From: Reticulitermes lucifugus
Taxonomy: Eukaryota > Arthropoda > Insecta > Blattodea > Rhinotermitidae
Length of the DNA: 64,000 nucleotides
Assembly: GCA_026260175.1 (NCBI GenBank)
Contig: JAKCWW010000109.1
Span: forward strand, 94,919 to 158,918
Direction of reading: 5' to 3'
Under the pieces are notes generated by a model, which made no database searches, was not told where the DNA came from, and saw only the letters and a program-made list of their open reading frames with translations. Positions 1-11,339 of the stretch are shown here, one piece after another. How positions within the stretch are numbered: the stretch's first letter is position 1; the number at the start of each line of letters is the position of its first letter. Position numbers and translations under genes: made by a program.

Positions 1-58
1 AACCTCCTGGAACCCTAAGGGTCTGTCCAGGCCTGTAATGGGATTGCTTTACCTTTTT
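1..58 (+). mobile_element. SINE-B 3' tail (partial, cut by window edge)
   Basis: The first bases match the tail of the element at 11256-11336 (AACCTCCTGGA, CTAAGGG, TGTCCAGGCCTGTAATGGG, GCTTTACCTTT). The tail ends in a TTTACC-like motif and a T run, so the element lies on the plus strand and its tRNA-like head is outside the window. The same AACCTCCT segment recurs at 36830-36845 after a different head. Confidence 0.75.
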
Positions 59-59
59 T

Positions 60-1335
60 TTACACTAAAGTATAGGACGTATTGAATCAAACCGCCAAGC
101 GAAACAAGCATATTATTTCATATGGAGAATGTTAACGGAGAATCCTTGTGCAAATTATGTAGCTGTCATTAGATTTAGAAAGCCTTTGAAATTTATGGTG
201 CGTTATCCCTACTAAGTAACGTGATTCCATTACAAGGCGTTTGCATTTGGTTTACATCTACGAAGCTGATATACTTTATAGCCAAGAGTACTGAGAAAGC
301 TTCAGTTACCGTTCCCCTGTCTCAGTAAAACTGTACGACTTATGGTATTCCACATTACGACGTCGGGAATGTCCATTCATATAAATAGACTGATATGAAA
401 GTCACATGACACATACGTGACCCCATGCTTGTATTTGAAAGGCATATTTATGTAGCCGAAAGGATATATTTGCCTACATACTGAGCTGTATACTTCGTGT
501 TACCATCTGAGGCCATCCTCTGGATACCGTATAACTTGCAAATGTATTTTAAGATTCCCATTTGACCGTTGTACGTAATTATTTCGTTAAGTCCTTCTTA
601 TTTCTTCTCCTATGGTAAAATGACTGGGTGTCTTGAAGCCAATTTTCTAAATAAAGCTAGCCTTTTCGTCTACTTTTAGGTCTTTCAATACACATTTTCT
701 TCTGGAAAATTATGTAGGTTTTTATGTTAGCAACATACGCGATTACTGCCTGTTTCAAGACTCTTTTAATTGCATCAGGATGTAGCTGGAAAACAAATTC
801 ACGTATTCGTTCATGGCACACCCGTTATCCCTAACTTAAATTTAAATTGTCTCCTCTTCATTATCTATAGAACTCGTAAGGCATTTAGGGTTAAGACCAA
901 AAGATCACGGTTTGTAATCGAACTGTGAATCATAGTTCACTAACTTGGAGAACGTGGGCCCTTTTGAAGCCAACATAGTAAGTGAGTCAGTCCCAGCCCA
1001 CTCCTAAAGTCACTTCTTGAGCAGAGGTCTTTTAAGAAGCTTATACTCGTTCATCTAATCAAGAAATCTCTCGTCTTTTATACAACCCAAAGACTCATTG
1101 CCGTGCTTACAAGGGCAAGGCTCTCGACCCTAATCAGGGCCACATATTACATCTTATGAGGGTGAAATTAAGTTGGCCCTGTGCTTAAGTAAGCAGCATG
1201 CTGCACGCGTTTTAACATCGGCACTACGTGCAGATGAGCAGTCTCACGTGTCGACTGCTGGTTATGGCACTTTGTTCCTCGGTCCTCCAACACTTAGCCT
1301 GTTGAATGTGCTGATATACTAACCGCCCCTGTTTA
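60..1335. other. no gene or repeat recognised
   Basis: AT-rich single-copy-looking sequence. I see no open frame of useful length, no tRNA-like promoter boxes and no internal repeat. It could be intron or intergenic DNA. Confidence 0.5.
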
Positions 1336-1337
1336 TT

Positions 1338-1356
1338 TAGGTAAAGGTAAAACTAT
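1338..1356 (-). mobile_element. SINE tail remnant
   Basis: GGTAAAGGTAAAACTATCC is the reverse complement of the TTTACC-type SINE tail that starts the minus-strand copies at 9229, 13132 and 59622. Nothing of the SINE body is recognisable beyond about 20 bases, so this is a very short 5'-truncated copy or a chance remnant. Confidence 0.4.
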
Positions 1357-1435
1357 CCGAACACACACCACTTTAACCAACAAATGCACTCTTATTATAC
1401 CTTGTTATGTTATACAATACAGTCACAGTGAACTA

Positions 1436-1478
1436 GCCCGACATGTTTCGATCCCTCGTTGGGATCATCATCAGGGAC
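1436..1478 (-). ncRNA. hammerhead-ribozyme-like core, minus strand
   Basis: Read on the minus strand: GTCC, then CTGATGA, one extra T, a perfect stem GATCCC/GGGATC with a 5-base loop, GAAA, CATG, TC, then GGGC. GTCC and GGGC can pair (one G-U) as a short stem I. The order of parts is that of a type I hammerhead with a minimal stem III, the predicted cut falling after TC. The extra T after CTGATGA is not in the classical core. The motif sits near an AT-rich non-coding flank (1480-1600) with no open frame. Identity is inferred from the pairing pattern only. Confidence 0.5.
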
Positions 1479-3420
1479 GTTTAGATTATAAATTACACAA
1501 TTACAAGTTAACAATAAAGGTACATATTAAAAGTGTAAGGTGTATAAAGGTTAAAATTGTAGGCTATCTCTGTTGGTTCCTGGGTCCACTGGAAATTAGT
1601 GTTAAAAATATTAACTTAAATTTAAGACTAATCAGGAACTTGGTTATTTAAACACGTCACATTATTGTTGCGGTAGTTAAATCTAGGAATGTACGAAGGA
1701 CTGGACTATGGACTCAAGTGGCAGACGTATAATACATTCCGAGTTCTGGTGGGGATGAACAGGGCCACTTAGTAGGAAGAGGAGATTGGAGAATAATGCT
1801 ATGGATGATAAGTAAATGAGTTGCGACGATGGTAGCTGGATGGAATATATGTTACACATCTTGAGCTTTCGTTTTTATGTATCGTAGGATTCATATTGCG
1901 TCGGTACGGGAAAGCGGGAGGTGCAGGAACAAGGCGTAGTGACATGTTTGTGTATATAACTGTATTATGAAAATTAAAGCAGCTAAACGGAATTCCCAAA
2001 TAGATTATTTGTTATCTGTTTTCTTAAAACCCCTGAACTATGTACAGTATGTGGATCGGAAGCACATTCGGTAGGCCTACTCATCATCTAAGAGTAGTGT
2101 ACTGCGCCAACTGAATTACAGTTTACTGTAAACATTTTGTCATATCGAGTTCAAGTAAAGCACGGAAAGCAAAGCATGAATGTTGTAGTGGTTAGGAACA
2201 CTCACATTCTAATGTGAAATCAATTTTCGTCAGATATGAATGCAACATGTAAGAAGGATAATTAACAAAGCGCATTACAAAAGAATGTTGTTCGTACACA
2301 TATTACTATCTGGGAACCAAAATTAAAATTTATTCAGACACCTACCCAGTGTCAAATGATCTACTGTGAAAAACATTTTGCTTGAACTGAAGGCTCGAGT
2401 TGGACTTGTTTTTCGCCCATGCATATTAAGCATTAACGAAAATTGCGTCAGGATAGAGAACGACATTAAACAACATTTGGTAAAGAATTAATATGGATGC
2501 TATTTTAAAGAGCTATCTGGTACAGAACTTTTCCTTTTAATTGAAAAGTTTGTAGCTGCTAAAGAAATTTGAGGTGTTCGTCGAATCTGATTATTCCCCG
2601 TAGTTATCACAGAGTGCCACTCTCATGCTTTGTCCGGAGTTCTGCAGTCCACTTGACGGTGTTTTAACACATTTGCATAAGAAACGTATTAATATTATCA
2701 TCCCAGCTGCGCTTTTGTCTCTGAAATTGTGCCCAAAACACCGAATGTGTTATTGGTTATGCCGTTCGCTGTACATATGGAGCCGCCGCATCTGCCCGTG
2801 CTTCAGCCTCCTTAACATGTCAGGCACTGAGTGTGATGCAGATGTATGTTCATTTATGAATGTCACTGCTGTTCTCCGAAATTCAATTACATACATATCA
2901 GCCTTCGTATGATATTCTTTTTGAAATATAAATAGCAATTAACAAGAAACCGTTCCTTTGCTTGCCTTTTTGTAGCACAAATCTTGTCTTATCTCAGTCT
3001 TTCAGTTTAGCATGAGGGTGACTGAGAAGACCATGAGACAGTAGCCTATTGTGTGAAATGAGCCACACAAAAAACCAGTTCTTCACAAACACGTTTGAAC
3101 ATAACATCTCTTCGATGTGATCGTCTATATAAACTAAAACGCCGCTCTGGTGGACAGGATATTCATGAAATATAAAAATAGTAATTTTTATTACGATCTG
3201 TCAACAGAATCCAGTTTTTTAATAGGCAAATGGTCGGTCAGTTTTGCATGGAAATTTTTACACATAAGCACACACATATGGCTAAATACCCATAAGGTTA
3301 AATAAGCTTATTCAAAATTCAGGCGTCAGTAGAATATCAAGTACTTTAAACTATACATATTTACAAAGATTTATTTTCTGTAGTGAAATTTATATTAATA
3401 ATAACTGCACAAATTAACTA
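1479..3420. other. AT-rich, no gene recognised
   Basis: The first ~150 bases adjoin the ribozyme-like core and may belong to the same mobile element. The rest shows only short chance frames (for example near 2625-2912) with no recognisable domain. Confidence 0.4.
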
Positions 3421-3953
3421 ATATGATCAGGTCAGTAAGAGAGAGGATACAAGCCGGGAACCGGGCATATTATGCTCACATCTATTTAAAAATCAACTCG
3501 TTAGCAGAAGTACGAAGTTTATGATTTACAGAGCACTGGTACGCCCTGTTGTAACATATGGAGCAGAAACATGGACAGTGACAGACCAGAATGTCCTTAT
3601 ATCCTTTGAAAGGAGAATACTAAGAAACATTTTCGGAACTGCATGAGATAGAGGTGAATGGAGAATACGCTTTAATGCAGAATTACATGAGCTGATCAAA
3701 GGACATGGCATTGTAAGGTTCGTGAAAGCACAGAGGATAAGATGGCTAGGACACGTGGAGAGAATGTCGGAGGAACAGATGCCTAAACTAATGTTTCAGG
3801 GGAGATTATTCTCCAGAAGAAGGAAGGGACGACCACGTACAAGATGGTTGCACAATGTGGTGATGGGGGTCAGAGGCTGGAGAGGAAGAGTAGAGGACAG
3901 TAGGCTGGAGGAGAGTTGTGAAGGAAGCCAAAGCCCACCAAGGGCTGTAGTGC

Positions 3954-3985
<32 letters not shown>

Positions 3986-3990
3986 ATGAT
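3421..3990 (+). mobile_element. non-LTR retrotransposon (LINE) 3' fragment, broken
   Basis: Two overlapping frames read as the C-terminal part of a LINE endonuclease/reverse-transcriptase polyprotein: LVRPVVTYGAETWT, FERRILRNIFGT, then WRIRFNAELHELIK, QRIRWLGHVERM and RKGRPRTRW. These are the familiar thumb and post-RT blocks of insect LINEs (the YGAETWT and RWxGHVxRM boxes). There is a frameshift near 3515-3520 and an in-frame TGA at about 3646, directly after the NIFGTA block, so it is a dead copy. The palm with the catalytic YADD is absent, which fits the usual 5' truncation. The fragment ends in the (CTG)n(ATG)n tract. The exact clade cannot be fixed from this part. Confidence 0.85.
3951..3990 (+). 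repeat. (CTG)n then (ATG)n microsatellite
   Basis: Eight or so TGC/CTG units pass directly into about five ATG units. The tract sits exactly at the 3' end of the LINE fragment, so it is probably the short-repeat tail of that element, later expanded. Confidence 0.9.
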
Positions 3991-4284
3991 CAGATCAGTA
4001 ACAAGATTAACACTTCATGTCGGGGATGAAGGTGAAAATTACATACAATTTTTAGTCGGAAACGCTGAATGAAGGGCCTAAATTTGGAACACAGGCGTAG
4101 ATGGGAGGATAATATGCAGCTAGCTCTCTGTGAAGTAAACTGTGAGGGTCGGATTGGACTCTTCTGGCTCATGAAAGTCCATTTACGTAATCTTGCGAAA
4201 TTTCGGGGATCCCTTAAAGGCTGAGCGACTCTCAGATTTTCAAGGACTCTTATCGACCTATAATTAATTAGATCAATAAAATTA

Positions 4285-4610
4285 CGTGGAATGGAATGAA
4301 ATGAAATTGAATGGAATTAAGAAGAATTGAATTGGAGTGGTTGAAATGAAGTGGAACGGATTTAAGTAAGATGGAATGGCTTTAAGTAGGAAGGAAAGGA
4401 TTGAAGTGGAATGGAATTGAGGGAAATGAAATGAGGCGGAATAGAATGAAGTGGAATTTTATTGAATGGAATTGAATGAAATGGTGTGGAATGGGATAAA
4501 GTGGGATGGAATGGAATGAGAAGAAACGAAGTGAACTGGAATGCCATTAAGTGGAATTGAAATAAATGGAGTGAAATGAAATGGAAAGAAATGGAAGTGG
4601 AATGAAATAA
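4285..4610. repeat. degenerate GGAAT-type satellite tract
   Basis: About 325 bases made almost only of TGGAAT, TGAAAT, TGGAAG and close variants, strongly purine-biased on the plus strand. It opens two overlapping minus-strand frames (113 and 135 codons rich in S, I, P, F, H), which are artefacts of the repeat and not genes. The pentamer resembles GGAAT satellites known in other animals, but shared ancestry is not implied. Confidence 0.9.
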
Positions 4611-5996
4611 TACAAAAGGGACGGAAATTGAATGTAATCCAACGTAATTGAATTTCGTCGTCATTACGACGGAGCCTGACGGAATTATTTGACGTCGTAA
4701 TAGCTGTCCAAGATTGAGATGAATAAAGGAACATGAAAAAGGAACATTTCGCTGTAGGGAATTTCTCAATTATCATAAGCATTCTTTCTGTCTGATCCAC
4801 TGTTATAAAAGATGCATATTTTAATTTCCGTATAACAATGGATTCGTCTTTTTAAAACAAGGTAGCACGGTTTCTTTTATTATGGCATGTGCCTTAGGCC
4901 TGCATTATTCAGAACAGGGCACTTTTTAACAGTATAGATGTAAAGTGATACACGTATTGTTCGCTCTATTCACTTGTCAGTATCGCAGAATATAAGGGAA
5001 TTCTATTACACCATCGGTTTCATCACATTTCCACAGACTTCATTTAGGCCCACTTTATTTCAACTGTAGTTGAAAGGAACGTAATTTGCACTCCGCACAT
5101 GAAATCATATTTCCAGGTCTACAGAAGAGCTTTCCTTTGTGCTTGGTATACACATCATGATTACTTAACAAGAGATGAAATGCCCCTGCAAGCCATTCTT
5201 TCTGGTTACTGCACCAAAGCTCAATTATTTTGGAACGTTTCAATGTGTAGGCTGTATGCAAGTTGTTTGTATGTGACCTAGACATCCGGTGGTAAATGCC
5301 TTCATATATTTCAGCCCCTCTTGTTTCTTGTCTGCTAATGATGAATCGGCCTTAACACTACGTCGCCATCTGAGGCCAGCTGTTCCTCTCTCTTTGTCAC
5401 TCCTTAGACATCAACATACTGTGGTTGCTGTATGTACCGTTCGCTTCGCTTTGCTCCCTAAGACCTCCCATTTAGGACAGACAGGCAGTGTTTTAACATC
5501 CATTCAACTTAAGCGGATATGAACACGCGCGCTCGTACGTATATACGTACCGCTGGCAGAGTTCAGGAGGTTTCCTGGACTGGAAATACTAGCGTCTGTT
5601 ATGTGAAGCTGTTTATATGTTTGTTGGAAATGCAACAGCGCTAAGTGAAATGTTATAACGTTTGTGATGGTACTGCCTTTTCTAACACTAAGTGTTCGTA
5701 TTTCAGACAAAGAAGATACGTCTGTAGGACATAGGGCTAGAGTTCGTATAACTATTACTCCACGTATCGACGCTGTACGGTCTAAAGTACGAGAGCGTCG
5801 TAAAGTAAGCCACAGTATAATTGTCTTATGTAAATATGTTTCATTTAAATTATTGTAACAGAACTTTAAAGCAGTTCAAGTATATCAAACTCAATGGAGA
5901 TGCACTTCAGTGTACATTTATAAAATTGTCTCGTCAACAACAACTGAATAACATCAAATTTAGTGTAGGGCAGCTAATGTTTACTTATTTAGGAAA
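4611..5996. other. no gene recognised
   Basis: Mixed AT-rich sequence with frames under 80 codons and no recognisable domain. The last ~80 bases before 5997 are likely part of the element that carries the ribozyme-like core. Confidence 0.4.
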
Positions 5997-6043
5997 ACAC
6001 AGCTACATGTTTCGGCTATATCCAAGCCATCATCAGGCTGTAT
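5997..6043 (-). ncRNA. hammerhead-ribozyme-like core, best-paired copy
   Basis: On the minus strand: ATACAGC, CTGATGA, one extra T, stem GGCT/AGCC with a 7-base loop, GAAA, CATG, TA, then GCTGTGT. ATACAGC pairs with GCTGTGT over 7 bp (one G-U) and so forms a convincing stem I. CATG can act as a one-pair stem III, and TA fits the UH cleavage dinucleotide. This is the reduced-stem-III hammerhead plan linked in the literature to Penelope-like elements. The unpaired T between CTGATGA and stem II is unexplained and may weaken catalysis. Confidence 0.6.
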
Positions 6044-8954
6044 AGTAAAGTAAGATGTAGTATACAACATGTGTAAAAATAACATATTATAAAATAAGGT
6101 GTGAGTTTCACCTGTTACAATTTCATATTCCTGCTACATTGCTTCTTCAGTGGCCATTAGTCTATTTAACGACGGCAATTCAAATGTAGTTAGTTAGTTA
6201 ACTGAAATGTAGGGCTCATATAATCTCGAATAACAGAAGATTCTCATATACGATGATTATGAAGGGTGGTGATGCAAAGTGATATCCTTTTCAAAGTACC
6301 AACTTTGTACTGATGTGAGATAGGAAAATTGTGAAACCTCGGTCAGGATAATCAGTGCTCCGGGAAAGATTCGGACTGGGTAGCTCAGACGCTCAAAAAA
6401 TGCCAACATGAGGACTTCTCAGCGAGATACCAATCCTGTTATAAGGAACACTCTTTGTTTACAGCCTGTTTGTAATTGAAACGCTGCAGAGTAAGTGATG
6501 CTTTGTGTTTACGGAGCTAGAGAATTTTCATGGTAGGTGCCAAATAATTTCGATATGTGAATAAAAGTGTTCACACAGACAGGGCTGCTATAGCCAGTAT
6601 ATGAGAGGCTCAGAGTGGAATGTTTTTTGATCATTACAAACGTATCTTTCCGTACATACTTCAAATACTGTAGGCTTTTCTATTGACGGTGTTAGTTCAG
6701 TGCACACATCTATCGGTACACAGACACACACACACGCTGCGGTCCGCAGGAAAACGAATTTTTATTGTGGTATCAGTCATAGTCTCTTTGGTTCTGTCGC
6801 AGAATTTGCATGAATGAATTTGATACACTTAGATAATCTAGAAAATAGGAAGTTTTGTTGCAATTAGTATTTACTTTCCTTTATCTTTTTATTGGACTTG
6901 CACGCACCATTTTCTGTGTGCCAAAATTCAAAACTCTTTCTGACATTCGAATTTTATTCTATCCCTTAACATGTTTCTGTTGTTTATTTTCGTAGTCTAA
7001 AACTCCAAGTGTAGTATAATTCTGTTTTTTACCTCTAATCAGTTCCATGTGCGTTTGATATCGGAGTGTATAACTGCTGCTCCTGGGAATTGATTTTATG
7101 AAATCAGACGTCTTGTGACGCTGTTATTGCAGTTAATTTATTGCCTTCCACAAAACAAAGTCTGTTTCAAATTTGGGAGACGCGGAGCTCAAATATCGGC
7201 GCGGAAATCAGATACACGACATGAGGACTTTCGTGATTTTTATGTGTCACTCCAGCTAGAATCTTGATAGTAGGTCAAATTGTGCTTAAGGCTTCTTAAT
7301 TTATAATGTATTATTCACTAATTTTAATATTGTAGGGAATGTAAACTCAGCTACTGGCAGCGTCGTTGAATGAACTTCAAAATAAAGACACGTTCTGACA
7401 TCTATAAGCATTTATACTTTAAATGCAAAAACATTTTCATAGTACTGAAACTATTTTAATAAGTTTTAAAAATGGACGATTGAACCAAGAAATACAGTAT
7501 CGGTTTTTGATGTTATACTGTTTATCCAACATTCTTCGCCCAAAATTCACTCCATACGTTGACAAAATTATAGAGGGTTATTAGCGTGGTTATCGACAAT
7601 GATAGTTAAATACCGATCAGATAATCTGAATTTGTAGGACATTGGGAAAAGAAGCTTGTGCAGTGAGACAGTATACTGGGTAATGTATTTTTGTGAAGTC
7701 TGTAAACAGCAAAGGACTTAGATTAGGTTACTTCCATTTTTTAAATTATGTGACGAATGCGGAAGGGATATCTCTTTAAAAAATTGTCGCGAATAACAGG
7801 GTTTTGCAATAACATCATTAATCGAATATACGGAAAATGTGGGTAAATGTTATACTCTTCAGTATTATGCTGCAACACTGCTCACAATTTTAGTTTCGGA
7901 ATCTGCTTTGCTTTCTGTACAGTCAATAGCTATATATGGTTTTTAATGTGTGAATCAAGCACATTTTAAGAACTATGTTGTTGAGTAACATGGTAACATT
8001 AAGAACATAAAATTCAAGACATTTGGAATCACAAAGTACGAGTACTCTTTACAAGTGCTGGTACTCCCGCCAGAGATCTGACAGCCAACGAACTACCAGA
8101 CCCACGTATTCGAATATTCTTGTAAAAAAGCCAAGTGACAGTCACGAAGGACACACGTGACGGGAAAAGTAACAGAACGTATTTCAGTCAAAAAGATAAG
8201 GCATTTTGTTTCTAACTTTAAATTTCCTACATTTCATTAATATTTTTTCGCTAGGCTTTAAATGTCTTGAATAGACTTCTTGTGATTCTGTCTTTTAACA
8301 TGAAGAATAAAATTATTTCAACTCGAAACCACACCAGTTAAGCCTTTACCACTCATTTCGCAAAGAGATCGTTCCTGCAATCATTTCCATTCACAAAATA
8401 GACGAAACAACTGAGAACAATCATTAAAGTAATAACATACACTATTCTTATTATTCAGCTGTCTTCGCCCTTTCTGAAATTAGGACCATGCTACCTGTAC
8501 CTACATCTATAAAGCCGATTTACTAATGACCAGAAGTTCATGCGGAAATTAAATCCTTCTAATTCAGGTTGCGGAGAGTATCCGAATTTGTAATGGCATC
8601 AGTAAAGTGTGGAATGGGAGCTGCTCTAAACAGTCTGCGCGTGACTGGAAATTAACTACCCCTTGTAATCCCTAAAGTAGGGACACGTTGAGAAGTCAAG
8701 TAATTAATTTCCTTGTTCTTAGTTTCTATTCTTCTTATTTACCCTTCACTTCAAGGCGTTCCTTGTATCAGCCATATCCACTTGGATAGGCCTTTATTTT
8801 ATAAATGTGTCCTGCAGGGATTAACTGGTATATTTTATTAACAGACCAAAGACCGGTGGTAGTTATGTATACCACCTGTTATAACACTTTAAGACCTTTA
8901 GTATATTGTTAAATTGTACATTTATGTGTTTCGTATGATTGTCGCAATAAATAT
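6044..8954. other. long AT-rich stretch, nothing recognised
   Basis: No frame of interest, no promoter boxes of a SINE and no clear inverted repeat. There is a short (CA)n at about 6722-6735. The first ~200 bases may be the body of the element bearing the ribozyme-like core. Confidence 0.45.
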
Positions 8955-8956
8955 TA

Positions 8957-9141
8957 CAGTCCAACCCGGCTATAACGACATCGGTGTACACAACACCTCG
9001 ACTATAGCGTCAGATATTCTGTGCCACCAATTAATTCGTCACTGTTAACCATAACATTGTACTCCTCGGTTATGACGACACTCGTTTATAAAGACACAAA
9101 GTATTCAGCCCCTTTCATGACGTTACAACCGGGATCGACTC
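8957..9141. mobile_element. pogo/Tigger-like MITE with TA duplication
   Basis: A 185-bp element bounded by imperfect 25-bp terminal inverted repeats. The left end is CAGTCCAACCCGG then TATAACGACAT; the right end, reverse-complemented, is GAGTCGATCCCGG then TGTAACGTCAT. It is flanked by TA on both sides (8955-8956 and 9142-9143). Inside, TATAACGACA-like words repeat, and there is no coding capacity. TA target duplication, a CAGT start and a CCCGGTTATAACG-like end are typical of pogo/Tigger members of the Tc1/mariner superfamily, so a transposase supplied in trans is inferred. Confidence 0.7.
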
Positions 9142-9228
9142 TATTTCCTTAAAACAATATTAACTGGTTAGTCTTTCTAATGGAGGCATACTGTGTTTTC
9201 GATGAGGTAGAAACCGATGTTTTATATG

Positions 9229-9355
9229 TAAAAGGTAAATGTGAAAAAATAACGTTGTCCCTTACACGGCATGAAGGCACAGAGGGGGAGTAGGGGCTTG
9301 TCTCCACTCATTCTCAACCTCGGCACTAGATGGAGGTAAGTGACCCAAAACTTCT
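9229..9355 (-). mobile_element. SINE-E copy, 5'-truncated
   Basis: On the plus strand it starts with AAAAGGTAAAT (reverse of the TTTACC tail), then CATGAAGGCACAGAGGGGG, a pyrimidine-rich stretch and AACCTCGGCACTAGATGGA. The same blocks occur at 59622-59715 and 63880-63960. No tRNA-like head is seen, so the copy is 5'-truncated. Confidence 0.65.
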
Positions 9356-9759
9356 AGAGCCTATATATCTTAAAGAGCTGTCTGGATGTTGATAAGTTCG
9401 CTGGAGACCAAAGTGCCTTACAAATGGGACCAGGACCAGCATATAAAACCTAAAATTAAGTTAAAATCTGGTAGAATATATTCTTATGCCGTAATCACGG
9501 AATTTGTCATGATCGTTGTTAACTTAATGGTTCGTGGCACATTTTGCATAAGACTGTACTAACAGAAATGTAAGGAATTTAACTACTGTAGTGCAACAAA
9601 AGCTCCATGGAAAAGAATCGTTCTTCAGAATCTAATAGTCGTTCAGCTAGTTTACAATTTCCTACATTTTTAGCTCTAAATTTACAACACCGTGTTCACA
9701 GGATTCCCATCCTGTGCGAAGTCAGTTCCTTCAATGTGCTGGCATCCGATACGTGGCGT

Positions 9760-9925
9760 ATTTAAGATATAGATGTCTCCTCTCCAAAGGGTCCAGACCG
9801 ATTTTGGGGCCCACCCACCTCCTCTGTATTCGGAACAGGGGTCTGTTTCCTCAGAGTAACGCGGCCGCGGCGTGGAGCTGATCACTTTTCCTCCATCTAG
9901 TTCCGAAGTTAGGAATGAGTGAAGC
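9760..9925 (+). mobile_element. SINE-E copy, internal part
   Basis: CCAAAGGGTCCAGACCG and, later, TTTTCCTCCATCTAGTTCC, then AAGTTAGGAAT line up with 45458-45590, where TGTCCAGACCGGCTCTGG and TTTTCCATCTAATGCGAAGG lie at the same spacing. This is the sense orientation of the family whose reverse strand begins GGTAAAGGTAAA. The 90-codon minus-strand frame across it is a by-product. The head is decayed. Confidence 0.5.
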
Positions 9926-9959
9926 TGTACCTCTCTTTCCGGGTATACCCTCATCGCTT

Positions 9960-10480
9960 GCAGATGAAAAACTTTACTTAGAATAATTTCCGCATATGTA
10001 AGCCTAGGACTGAACCTGCACTATCAGCTCAGTAGATCTCACAGTATATTAAGACACGTAATGTATCACTGTTAAGCAACGCAAAGGCTACTGAACCATA
10101 AGAATACCAGAAGTTTTCATCCAACAGATATTTTGTTTTCAAAACTCGCTTGAATTTTGAGGCCTGATGATGAACACAGTTTATTCTGCTGTTACATTCA
10201 CGAATGTTCCTGTGTCAGTGTAACAATCACAGTTTCTTGTGATATTATTAAACCTTATTTCTAAAGTCGTAACATTACAACGAAGGTATAATTATGCCTA
10301 TAGCAAAATAACACACACGTTAAAAACTGAGAGCTCTAGGACATATGTACCCGTGAAGATAAGGACATCACGTTGCCTCGCCACGTCGGAATCCGATTAC
10401 CCAATACCGTGGCATCATATCCCACAACAAAGGAATCCTGAAGCGAAAACTTTTAAGATGATTTGTTTTCCTATACTGGC
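9960..10480. other. no gene recognised
   Basis: Unassigned AT-rich sequence. The long frames that start here only stay open because they run into the N gap. Confidence 0.5.
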
Positions 10481-10493
10481 TACTGCCGATTCC

Positions 10494-11336
10494 AGTGGCC
10501 GTGTGGTCTTAGGCGTGGGTCTGCGGCCGCTCGCTTGCTGGGATTGTGGGTTCGAATCCCGCCGGGGGTATGGNNNNNNNNNNNNNNNNNNNNNNNNNNN
10601 NNNNNNNNNNNNNNNNNNNNNNNNNNNNNNNNNNNNNNNNNNNNNNNNNNNNNNNNNNNNNNNNNNNNNNNNNNNNNNNNNNNNNNNNNNNNNNNNNNNN
10701 NNNNNNNNNNNNNNNNNNNNNNNNNNNNNNNNNNNNNNNNNNNNNNNNNNNNNNNNNNNNNNNNNNNNNNNNNNNNNNNNNNNNNNNNNNNNNNNNNNNN
10801 NNNNNNNNNNNNNNNNNNNNNNNNNNNNNNNNNNNNNNNNNNNNNNNNNNNNNNNNNNNNNNNNNNNNNNNNNNNNNNNNNNNNNNNNNNNNNNNNNNNN
10901 NNNNNNNNNNNNNNNNNNNNNNNNNNNNNNNNNNNNNNNNNNNNNNNNNNNNNNNNNNNNNNNNNNNNNNNNNNNNNNNNNNNNNNNNNNNNNNNNNNNN
11001 NNNNNNNNNNNNNNNNNNNNNNNNNNNNNNNNNNNNNNNNNNNNNNNNNNNNNNNNNNNNNNNNNNNNNNNNNNNNNNNNNNNNNNNNNNNNNNNNNNNN
11101 NNNNNNNNNNNNNNNNNNNNNNNNNNNNNNNNNNNNNNNNNNNNNNNNNNNNNNNNNNNNNNNNNNNNNNNNNNNNNNNNNNNNNNNNNNNNNNNNNNNN
11201 NNNNNNNNNNNNNNNNNNNNNNNNNNNNNNNNNNNNNNNNNNNNNNNNNNNNNNNGTCTAGAAATCTGGGAGCCTCAACCTCCTGGATCCCTAAGGGCCT
11301 GTCCAGGCCTGTAATGGGTTTGCTTTACCTTTACCT
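10494..11336 (+). mobile_element. tRNA-derived SINE-B interrupted by assembly gap
   Basis: The head at 10494-10573 has a tRNA-like layout: box A region TGGCCGTGTGGTCTTAGGCG and box B GGTTCGAATCCC, the Pol III promoter parts. After the gap, the tail reads GGGAGCCTCAACCTCCTGG, CCTAAGGGCCTGTCCAGGCC, then GCTTTACCTTTACC. The SINE body between is missing. If the gap only hides one SINE body of ordinary length, the 682 N are larger than needed, so something else may also be lost. Confidence 0.8.
10574..11255. other. assembly gap (682 N)
   Basis: Run of undetermined bases. All long translated frames crossing it are artefacts. It lies exactly inside a repeat, the usual cause of such gaps in short-read assemblies. 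Confidence 0.99.
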
Positions 11337-11339
11337 TTT

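Noticed and set aside
4362-4800. Two minus-strand frames of 135 and 113 codons
   Set aside because: They run through the GGAAT-like tract; the peptides are repeats of S, I, P, F and H created by the satellite.
10160-10200. CCTGATGATGAACACAG as a member of the ribozyme-like family
   Set aside because: No GAAAC after a stem within the usual distance.
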